From: Chloroflexota bacterium
GTDB lineage: Bacteria; Chloroflexota; UBA11872; VXNJ01
Direction: 5' to 3'
DNA: 7,391 bases
Assembly: GCA_026708165.1 (NCBI GenBank)
Contig: JAPOVO010000244.1
Location: 1 to 7,391, forward strand
Shown: piece after piece, positions 1 through 5,026 of the stretch
Numbering within the stretch: the stretch's first letter is position 1
Layout: the number at the start of each line of letters is the position of its first letter
Made by a program: the position numbers and the translations under genes
Notes under the pieces: generated by a model
What the model saw: only the letters and a program-made list of their open reading frames with translations
Told to the model about the DNA's origin: nothing
Database searches by the model: none

Positions 1-19
1 ACGGTCTAGCGCCGGTCTA

Positions 20-40
20 TTTCCGTATGTCGTACGGAGG
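20..40. repeat. Small inverted repeat (hairpin)
   Basis: TCCGTA (22-27) and TACGGA (33-38) form a 6-bp stem around a 5-nt loop, extendable by two G.U wobble pairs to 20-40. It lies just before the first GGCGGTTCGCGAACCGCC palindrome, so the two could form tandem hairpins in a transcript. No T-tract follows, so I do not call a terminator. It may belong to the same intergenic repeat unit or to the 3' region of a gene left of the window. Confidence 0.4.
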
Positions 41-47
41 CGGGGAT

Positions 48-65
48 GGCGGTTCGCGAACCGCC
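48..65. repeat. Palindromic intergenic repeat, copy 1
   Basis: GGCGGTTCGCGAACCGCC is a perfect 18-bp palindrome, followed by GCTACGAG. The same 18 bp recur at 325-342. The form resembles the short GTAGGGGCGG-type dispersed palindromes found between genes in Chloroflexota and Cyanobacteria genomes; that family link is from memory. It would form a strong hairpin in RNA from either strand. Its function is unknown. Confidence 0.8.
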
Positions 66-323
66 GCTACGAGATTCGTCTTCCCGACGTTCGAGATGGT
101 CTCATGTCCGCTGGCATTTTGTGTGTTTTCCGGAGAATCGGGCCGGTGCGGGAGGAGTGGTTTTCATAAACATACGTGAAAATTACCCTGTGAACTTTGA
201 AAATCGGGGTATCTAGCGATGGCGCGAACGTGATGTAGGTGAGCGCCGAGTGCGCCTCAATCGTTATGCGTTGGGTGAGGTTGGAGGCTCTGATCGGTTG
301 GCCGGGCACGGGCGGCGGTGGGA
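66..323. other. Intergenic spacer between palindromes, no supported gene
   Basis: This stretch lies between the two copies of the 18-bp palindrome. Its middle (121-240) is about 49% G+C by direct count, clearly more A+T-rich than the coding parts of the window. An open frame of 80 codons starting at GTG runs on the minus strand (309 to 67), but it has no visible ribosome binding site and no motif I recognise, so I do not call it a gene. No RNA gene is recognisable. Confidence 0.4.
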
Positions 324-347
324 GGGCGGTTCGCGAACCGCCCCTAC
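324..347. repeat. Palindromic intergenic repeat, copy 2
   Basis: GGGCGGTTCGCGAACCGCCC (324-343) is a perfect 20-bp palindrome continued by CTAC. The core 18 bp are identical to copy 1, with starts 277 bp apart. The right arm CGAACCGCCCCTAC (334-347) matches the full arm expected of a GTAGGGG-type dispersed palindrome, whereas the left arm is degraded outside the core. This copy looks better preserved than the first. Confidence 0.8.
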
Positions 348-365
348 GGGGTCGGAATGATGATC

Positions 366-412
366 TGGATTCCCGCCTCCGATCGGGTCGAGGGCAGACT
401 TTTCGCGGGAAT
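366..412. repeat. 47-bp hairpin repeat, copy A
   Basis: The 47 bp at 366-412 match 1386-1432 with two differences (T378/C1398 and A398/G1418), an offset of exactly 1020 bp in direct orientation. The unit is bounded by a perfect inverted repeat, ATTCCCGC (369-376) and GCGGGAAT (405-412), so it can fold into a hairpin. This is the form of a REP/MITE-like dispersed non-coding repeat. It ends 12 bp from the stop codon of the transposase remnant. Confidence 0.8.
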
Positions 413-424
413 TGTAGAAGTCAG

Positions 425-601
425 TTAATCCGTTGACAGAAGTTCTAAAGTTCGCCGGGGAGTTTTGCCACCGAGTGCTTGATGTGGTCTGGCGGTGTTG
501 TAGTAGAGGAGATACACCAGCAACTCGTCCTTGAGCTCCTCCGGCGACTCGAAGGTTGTTCCTTCGAGCAGGACCTCATTGAGGGCGCGATGGATTGCGG
601 G
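425..601 (-). pseudogene. C-terminal remnant of a DDE-type transposase
   Basis: Read on the minus strand this frame gives AIHRALNEVLLEG, then FESPEELKDEL, then YYNTARPHQALGGKTP, ending at TAA (427-425). The block FxSxEEL...L..YYN..RPH.ALGG.TP is the classic C-terminal end of an integrase-core (rve/DDE) transposase, most like IS481-type enzymes and less like IS3. The catalytic DDE core is absent: upstream of about 598 the frame stays open for a few dozen codons (LRPPATP...) but no longer looks like transposase. About 58 codons survive of an enzyme usually over 300 residues, so this is a decayed insertion-sequence fragment. The left break coincides with a 10-bp inverted repeat (541-550 and 601-610). 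IS-family assignment is tentative; the transposase origin is well supported. Confidence 0.75.
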
Positions 602-683
602 AGTCGCCGGCGGCCTCAGAGTAATTCTAAGGGCGCAACCTGGCGACTCAACCTGGGGGCTGCTGGCGGCGGGCTATGCGAAG

Positions 684-706
684 CGGCGGAAAAAAATCTT
701 CCGCCG
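684..706 (-). terminator. Hairpin just after the small-terminase-like gene
   Basis: CGGCGGAA (684-691) and TTCCGCCG (699-706) form a perfect 8-bp stem with a 7-nt loop, beginning 2 nt after the stop codon of the minus-strand gene. The T-run sits in and beside the loop rather than after the stem, so this is not a canonical Rho-independent terminator. It could still stop transcription or protect the 3' end. Confidence 0.35.
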
Positions 707-708
707 GA

Positions 709-1128
709 TCAGATATCTTCCCAAGGGAAGTCTATCCACACCTTGCCTGGCAGCTTTTCGGGCGGCTCCTGCGACTGTTGAGACACATCGAGACCGAGCA
801 GCTTGGCCTGCCGCTCGAGCACTTTTAGCGCCCTGTCTATGGCCCCGAGCTTCCCTTCGCGGGCTGCATTCCAGATACTGTTGAGCAGAGCCTCAAGTCG
901 CGCGACGTGCAGCTTGCGATACTCGTCGGCCGCGTCAAAAACCGCGGAGTCCAGCGCCGCCTTCACCGCCTCATACGCTCCCGACGGCGAGGCGTAGCCG
1001 ACTTCGTGGGCAATCTCTGCGAAAGTCATGCCCCGTATCCGCAGTTCGAGCGCGCGCCGGCGTCTCTCGGTCAGACGCGCGCGCTTGGGTCGCGTGCCGT
1101 CAGTTGTCCAGTACGACAATGTAGCCAT
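709..1128 (-). CDS. Orphan phage terminase small-subunit-like HTH protein
   Basis: The predicted protein has 139 residues. Residues about 22-60 form a helix-turn-helix: a basic run (RRRRALELR), then GMTFAEIAHEVGYASPSGAYEAVKAAL. This is followed by a helical region (about 62-112) ending in the motif RQAKLLGLD. HTH plus helical arm plus ...AIDRALKVLERQAKLLGLD is the layout of many small terminase-like or HTH proteins annotated in prophages, where the small subunit recognises viral DNA for packaging. The start is well placed: GGAGAG (1141-1136) lies 7 nt before ATG, and an upstream in-frame ATG at 1143 is closed at once by TGA. A possible -10 (TCTAAT, 1168-1163) lies upstream without a clear -35. 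No large terminase, portal or other phage gene is nearby, so it is an orphan. It may be a prophage remnant or a domesticated DNA-binding protein. The HTH is clear; the terminase role is inference. Confidence 0.7.
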   Translation of the reverse strand: MATLSYWTTDGTRPKRARLTERRRRALELRIRGMTFAEIAHEVGYASPSGAYEAVKAALDSAVFDAADEYRKLHVARLEALLNSIWNAAREGKLGAIDRALKVLERQAKLLGLDVSQQSQEPPEKLPGKVWIDFPWEDI

Positions 1129-1385
1129 TCGTCAACTCTCCATGCACTCAAAAAGGTCCTGAATTAGAGAATCGACCCCGAAAATGCGGTCGTCTACGGC
1201 TTTCGCCAAAAAATGCCAAAAAAAGTCGAGCGGGCTGTGAGGTGGGGGTGTGTCCCGGGAATGTGAGTACGAACAGGATGGGCTGTGTGATTCCCCTCAC
1301 CCACGTATCGAGTACGAGGCAGGCTCTAACCCCGTTCCGCGCAGGGGATAGGGGGCGATAGATGCCTAGAGGAGACGCTCGGGGA

Positions 1386-1432
1386 TGGATTCCCGCCCCC
1401 GATCGGGTCGAGGGCAGGCTTTTCGCGGGAAT
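1386..1432. repeat. 47-bp hairpin repeat, copy B
   Basis: This is the second copy of the 366-412 repeat, with 45 of 47 positions identical and the same ATTCCCGC (1389-1396) and GCGGGAAT (1425-1432) ends. The two copies are in direct orientation and bracket the transposase remnant and the small-terminase-like gene. Confidence 0.8.
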
Positions 1433-1449
1433 GACGGATAAGTTGGCGG

Positions 1450-1478
1450 GAAGGACGTCTTTGAGGTGCGCGTCCTTC
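1450..1478. repeat. Inverted repeat downstream of the Sec-thioredoxin gene
   Basis: GAAGGACG (1450-1457) and CGTCCTTC (1471-1478) form an 8-bp stem with a 13-nt loop. It lies 39 bp beyond the stop codon of the thioredoxin-NHL gene and could form in its 3' untranslated RNA. No T-run follows, so its role as a terminator is doubtful. Confidence 0.35.
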
Positions 1479-1493
1479 GTCAGGCTGAGGATG

Positions 1494-1506
1494 CCCGCTA
1501 TGCGGG
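1494..1506 (-). terminator. Weak hairpin after the thioredoxin-NHL gene
   Basis: CCCGC (1494-1498) and GCGGG (1502-1506) form a 5-bp stem with a 3-nt loop, 11 nt after the TAA stop of the minus-strand gene. There is no T-tract, so it is only a possible 3'-end structure. Confidence 0.2.
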
Positions 1507-1517
1507 TTGGAGGTCGC

Positions 1518-2951
1518 TTAGAGTCCCTGGACCTCCAAGGTCTCGACCGTTCGCTCGATGAGGTCGATGACCCGCACGGCGTGATTGTTGGTGTCGGCAA
1601 CCCATATCCGGCCGGAGCCAACGCTGAGACCCGATGGCTCGGAGAAGCGGGCGGTTGCCAGTGGGCCGTCGACGTGCCCCGAGACGCCGTCGCCCGCCAC
1701 TGCCGCGACCGCCCGCCGCGCCGGATCGACCGATTTGATCTTGTGGTTATACGAGTCGACGATAAAGAGTCCGGCTTCGCCGGCAGCCATTCCAATGGGA
1801 TGTTGAAGCCGCACGGCGTCCCCTTCTCCGTCCACGTCGCCGAAATCGAACAGGCCGGTGCCCACCACCGTCCCGATCTCGCCTCCAGCGGCGAAGCGTA
1901 CGGAGCTTGTCTCGCTGTCGACGAAATAGAGACGATCCCGGTAACTCACGATGCCGCTCGGCTGGGCGAGCAGGGCCGATCCGAGCGGCCCATCCTGGAT
2001 CGACTCGCCGCCGGTGCCGGCATAGGGCCAGGCCGCTCCCGAGTCGGGATCGATTCGCCATAGCTGGTGCGATCCAGCCATAGCCGCGTAAAGCTCATTG
2101 TTATGTAAAGTTAAGTCCCACGGCGACCGCAGCCCCTCGTCAGGCCCCACAACCGTGCTCACAACTTGTAAGTCGAGGTCTACCCGCCGAATGGCGTGAT
2201 TGCCGGTGTCGGCCACATACAGGATTTCCCCTGTCAACTCCATGCCCTGCGGCTGGTTGAACTCGGAGACTTCATACCCGCCGTCTTTCAAGCCGGTCTC
2301 GGAGCCTCCGATCACGGTCAGCACGTTGCCCGCGAGGTCCGAAACGACTACCCGGTCGTTGTTGGAATCGGCTATGAAGATCCGATTGGAAGGCTCGTCG
2401 ACGAGAATCTTGCCGGGATAACGGAGCATGGCGGCTTCGGTCTCCCACGACAGGGCGGGCATGGGTGTCGAATTCAGCAGACCGCGCGAGCGGAACTCGT
2501 CGACCATCTGCTCGATGATTCCGGCCACCTGCTCGGCGTCGAACTCGCCTTCGTGCTTCCCGATCACGCGGCCAGTTGGGTCGATGAACATCAGGGTCGG
2601 CCACGCTCTGACGGCGTAGCTCTGCCAAATCTCGAAGCGGGCGTCGTTTACGACGGGATGCTCGACGCGATATCGCCGGACGGCGCTCAGGACGTGCTCG
2701 GTCGCGCGCTCGGCGTCGAACTTGGCGGAATGGACACCGACGACCGCCAGCTCGTTCGGGAATCTCCGTTCCAGCTTCCGCAACTGCGGAAGTACGTGGA
2801 TGCAGTTAATTCAGCAGAATGTCCAGAAGTCGAGGATGACGATGCGGCCACGCAGGTCGCCGAGCGAGAGCGCGCCGTCCGTGTTGACCCATTCGATGCC
2901 GGACGGAAAGTCCGGGGCGCGAACGGTCCCGGCGAACCGGCTGGAAGTCAT
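1518..2951 (-). CDS. Probable selenoprotein: thioredoxin-NHL propeller protein (NHLRC2-like), Sec at in-frame UGA
   Basis: Read through one UGA, this gene encodes 477 residues. Residues 15-160 are a thioredoxin fold: [18 protein letters not shown], then DFWTF-C46-Sec47-I-N-C50, then VHSAKFD and W117-Pro118-T (the cis-Pro). Residues 176-473 carry six NHL beta-propeller repeats ([41 protein letters not shown]). This is the layout of human NHLRC2, whose active site reads CCINC; here the second Cys codon is UGA (2813-2811), giving a UxxC redox motif. Homology is continuous on both sides with no frame change. A hairpin 25 nt after the UGA fits a bacterial SECIS. Other genes here stop with UGA, so the codon is not globally reassigned. 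ATG 2951 is 2 nt after the stop of the upstream reductase gene, indicating translational coupling. An automated caller would start at TTG 2783 and lose the active site. The alternative is a nonsense mutation (Cys TGC/TGT to TGA). It is likely a thiol/selenol oxidoreductase; no signal peptide is seen and its partner is unknown. Confidence 0.85.
2775..2813 (-). promoter_or_regulatory. Sec UGA codon and candidate bacterial SECIS hairpin
   Basis: The UGA codon is at 2813-2811. After 18 nt the mRNA reads CUUCCGC (2792-2786), AGUU loop (2785-2782), GCGGAAG (2781-2775): a perfect 7-bp stem. A further CCA/UGG pairing can form below it across an asymmetric internal loop. There are 25 nt between UGA and the apical loop, and G is the second loop base, followed by U. 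Known bacterial SECIS elements lie directly after the UGA within the coding region, with a short apical loop carrying a G (often GU) near its 5' side at about this distance; SelB binds the loop to deliver Sec-tRNA. The hairpin sits in codons for LPQLRK, so it is also constrained by protein sequence. Confidence 0.7.
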
Positions 2952-2953
2952 TT

Positions 2954-3733
2954 CTAAACCCCGGCCCCGACGGGCGACCTGGGTCCGACCCGGTCACCTA
3001 TCCGCACAGCGAAGTCGATCTCCCACTCCTTCCACATTCCGAGGTTGACGCTATGGGCGTGGGGATACTCGAACCCCCAAGTGATCCAATCTTCGGCGTC
3101 GTTCGGCCCAACGTCTCCGGCATCCATAACCTTCATGATGGAAACGCCCTTGCCCGACTCGTAGAGCCGCTCGACCAGTTTGCGATGGGTATAGACGTCG
3201 CCGCCGACCAGCCCGCGCCCCTCCATGTTCATGTGGCACAGGACGACCTCGATCTCGTCGGTCTCCGTCATAAGCTCGATAACGTCTCCGGTGAACCAGT
3301 GGGTCGACACGCCGACGTGTCTGACGCGTCCGTCGGCCTTGGCCTCAAGCAGCGCCTCCAGGCAGCCGCGGCGGCTCTCGAAGTCGGCGGGATGCTCGAC
3401 GGCGTGGAGCATCATCGAATCGACGTATTCGAGTCCCATTTCATCGAGCGCGCGGTCGACGGCGTCGCGGCCTTCGGACTTGCCTCTCTCGACGGTTTTC
3501 GTGTTTATGACCACCGAGGCGCGGTCGACCCGCCGCAACGCGGCGCGGACGTGCCGGTGGCTGTCGTAGTCCTGGGCGGTGTCCCAGAAATTGACGCCGC
3601 GCTCGAACGCGTATTCGAGAAGGTCGGCGCCGCGCTCGTCCGGCAAGTCGTTCAGGATGCCTCCGATGGGGCCGGTGCCGTAGCAAAGGCGGGAAACGGT
3701 CAAACCCGTCGAGCCGTATTCGACAGACTTCAT
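2954..3733 (-). CDS. Aldo/keto reductase
   Basis: The protein has 259 residues and belongs to the aldo/keto reductase superfamily, NAD(P)H-dependent (beta/alpha)8-barrel enzymes reducing carbonyl substrates in the cytoplasm. The N-terminus [25 protein letters not shown] is typical. The catalytic tetrad is visible as D51 (FWDTAQ), Y56 (QDYD), K79 (NTKT) and H110 (MLHAVEH). GVSTHW near residue 140 is the usual barrel strand. It is shorter than most members (about 280-330 residues), and the C-terminal cofactor-phosphate-binding segment is not obvious, so the coenzyme cannot be predicted. The ATG has a good ribosome binding site: AAGGGAG (3747-3741) lies 7 nt upstream. It is the first gene of a two-gene operon; its TAG (2956-2954) lies 2 nt before the ATG of the thioredoxin-NHL gene, so the two products are probably made together. 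The substrate is unknown. Confidence 0.9.
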   Translation of the reverse strand: MKSVEYGSTGLTVSRLCYGTGPIGGILNDLPDERGADLLEYAFERGVNFWDTAQDYDSHRHVRAALRRVDRASVVINTKTVERGKSEGRDAVDRALDEMGLEYVDSMMLHAVEHPADFESRRGCLEALLEAKADGRVRHVGVSTHWFTGDVIELMTETDEIEVVLCHMNMEGRGLVGGDVYTHRKLVERLYESGKGVSIMKVMDAGDVGPNDAEDWITWGFEYPHAHSVNLGMWKEWEIDFAVRIGDRVGPRSPVGAGV

Positions 3734-3740
3734 GGGGACA

Positions 3741-3747
3741 CTCCCTT
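3741..3747 (-). promoter_or_regulatory. Ribosome binding site of the aldo/keto reductase gene
   Basis: AAGGGAG on the minus strand lies 7 nt before ATG 3733. It is the only strong ribosome binding site of the two-gene operon; the downstream thioredoxin-NHL gene has only a G-rich stretch before its ATG and probably depends on coupled translation. Confidence 0.6.
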
Positions 3748-3918
3748 GACTGAGGGGCGGTTGCTCAAGTCTGGCACGTAATTTTGCCCTACGCCATCGC
3801 GCGGGACGGACATTGGTCTGATTTGACAGGCTGCGTTCCCGATGGGTTCAGTTCGACCGAGACCTAGCGCCGCGATTCGCGGAGCTTGGAACCGGGGCAA
3901 TATTGGCGAAGACGACGG

Positions 3919-4791
3919 TCAATCCGGCTCGACAGGTTCGACGTTCTTTCGCCAGTGCGGCCGAGATCCGTCCACGTCGGTGCAGCCATATTCGTCGCTC
4001 AGGTCCCAGGAGCCTAGCGCCTGCCCACTGAAACGGGCCGCATTCGGATCTGCCGCCAGCGCCGCCACACCGCGCCCCACAAATCGCGGGGTCCCGGAGT
4101 ACGCGCAACGCGGGCCTTGTCCTCTCGCGTCCCGCCAGTCCGACCCGGCCACGCCGACGGGGTCTACCCCGGCCCCGCAGCGCAAGAATCCGGGCGACAC
4201 CGCCACCGCCGCCACGCCGTAAGCCTTCAGCTCGCAGGCCTGCGCCAGCGCCAGCCGGTTCACGCTGTGCTTGGCGAGGTCATAGAACAGATTCTCCCGA
4301 TAGCGATCGTGAACGCCATCCGTGATCTCGACGATCAGACCGCCATTTTCAATCAGCAGAGGCGCCGCGTGCCAGCTGGTGATCAAATGTGTTTCGACCG
4401 CCGTGCGGAGCAGCGCGAGCCCATTTTCCAGCGAGTGTTCCCAGAAGCGCTTGCCCCAATCCGTCAATGGGTCCCCACCCCAAATATCGTTGACCAGCAC
4501 GTCCAGTCTTCCGAATTCGCCCTTGATCCAATCGACCAGTCCGGCCACCTGCCCGGAATCCGAGTGGTCTACCACCCGCGCGGCGCACTCTCCACCGGCC
4601 GCCTGAATCAGCTCCGCCGTCTCCTCGATCGTCTCCGAACGTCCCATAGGCGAAGCACCGCCAATCCGACTGCTTCGGCCCGTCGCCACCACCGTGGCTC
4701 CGGCCAGCGCGAGTTCCGTGGCGATGCCGCGTCCCGCACCTCGGGTCGCTCCCGCCACCAGGACCACGCTGCCCCTCAATTTCATGTTCAC
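3919..4791 (-). CDS. Short-chain dehydrogenase/reductase (SDR)
   Basis: This 290-residue Rossmann-fold NAD(P)-dependent oxidoreductase has the nucleotide-binding motif GATRGAGRG (14-22), an acidic residue in VVDHSD (73-78), the strand RLDVLVNDIWGG (95-106) in place of the usual NNAG, and the active-site pair Y170-xxx-K174 (FYDLAK). The position of the usual catalytic Ser, 13 residues before Tyr, is T157 (EITDG). Helix E reads AVETHLITSW and lacks the usual Asn. The C-terminus (TPRFVGRGVAALAADP, then SGQALGSWDLSDEYGCTDVDGSRP) is complete and typical of a DHRS1-like subgroup, as I recall. Two starts are possible: GTG 4791, with GGAGG (4806-4802) 10 nt upstream, and ATG 4785. I prefer GTG because of the spacing. 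It ends in TGA. It is separated by 185 bp from the aldo/keto reductase operon on the same strand, so it may have its own transcript. The substrate is unknown. Confidence 0.88.
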   Translation of the reverse strand: MNMKLRGSVVLVAGATRGAGRGIATELALAGATVVATGRSSRIGGASPMGRSETIEETAELIQAAGGECAARVVDHSDSGQVAGLVDWIKGEFGRLDVLVNDIWGGDPLTDWGKRFWEHSLENGLALLRTAVETHLITSWHAAPLLIENGGLIVEITDGVHDRYRENLFYDLAKHSVNRLALAQACELKAYGVAAVAVSPGFLRCGAGVDPVGVAGSDWRDARGQGPRCAYSGTPRFVGRGVAALAADPNAARFSGQALGSWDLSDEYGCTDVDGSRPHWRKNVEPVEPD

Positions 4792-5026
4792 TCGTCCAGC
4801 GCCTCCGTATTTGTCATCGATCTATCCGGTTCGAGGTTTCTCGATCTTGCAGCGGAACCGTCGTCAATCATCTCGTGACCTTGGCCGCCCGTGGATATTG
4901 GCATCAACGCGCCGGCGGCACGATAGTCGTTCCACTATGGAGGCAGGCAACTTCGCTACCCGAAAGCACCGCAATCGGAACCTGATCTGTTAATTTGACA
5001 AAGACTCAAACCGCCCGAGACGCGCA
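4792..5026. other. Divergent intergenic region
   Basis: This region lies between the SDR gene (leftward) and the ABC transporter gene (rightward) and should hold both promoters. TTGACA occurs at 4995-5000 on the plus strand, but no -10 lies at proper spacing. TTGACG occurs at 4867-4862 on the minus strand with only a poor -10. An inverted repeat CGGTTC (4829-4834)/GAACCG (4855-4860) lies in the SDR leader. I cannot fix a promoter with confidence. Confidence 0.35.

Larger units (their letters stand above)
1142..1517. other. Repeat-rich intergenic region
   Basis: No gene is supported here. The stretch contains the second copy of the 47-bp hairpin repeat (1386-1432), an inverted repeat at 1450-1478, a segment TCCTTCGTCAGGCTGAGGAT (1473-1492) resembling the dispersed CCTTCGACAAGCTCAGGAT-type intergenic repeats of many environmental genomes (from memory), and a CCCGC-TAT-GCGGG hairpin. 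The minus-strand open frame across it is translated repeat (it contains ILSLTKD, typical of such artefacts). The promoter of the small-terminase-like gene should lie at its left end. Confidence 0.55.

Noticed and set aside
67..309. 80-codon minus-strand open frame between the palindromes
   Set aside because: It has a GTG start without a ribosome binding site and no family features; kept only as a spacer description.
1..1517. CRISPR array or tandem repeat
   Set aside because: The repeats are only two-copy, unevenly placed and without regular spacers; no cas gene is present.
1148..1795. 215-codon minus-strand open frame
   Set aside because: It overlaps the NHL domain in another frame and otherwise translates intergenic repeats (ILSLTKD-type artefact).
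2811..2813. UGA as a genome-wide reassigned codon (Trp or Gly)
   Set aside because: UGA terminates the genes at 709, 3919 and 6868, tryptophan is encoded by UGG throughout, and UGA does not occur inside the other genes.
2784..2951. Thioredoxin-NHL gene as a short protein starting at TTG 2783
   Set aside because: That start lies inside the thioredoxin fold, after the active site. Upstream codons in the same frame encode the missing family N-terminus and begin at an ATG 2 nt after the preceding stop.
2196..2957. Long plus-strand open frame opposite the thioredoxin-NHL gene
   Set aside because: It is a shadow frame of a high-G+C coding region, with no recognisable motifs, and the minus strand carries clear protein families.
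3053..3781. Long plus-strand open frame opposite the aldo/keto reductase gene
   Set aside because: It is the antisense shadow of a gene with an intact catalytic tetrad and a good ribosome binding site.
4995..5023. Sigma-70 promoter with TTGACA at 4995-5000
   Set aside because: The hexamer at 17-bp spacing is AGACGC, unlike TATAAT, and a start point there would fall at the start codon.
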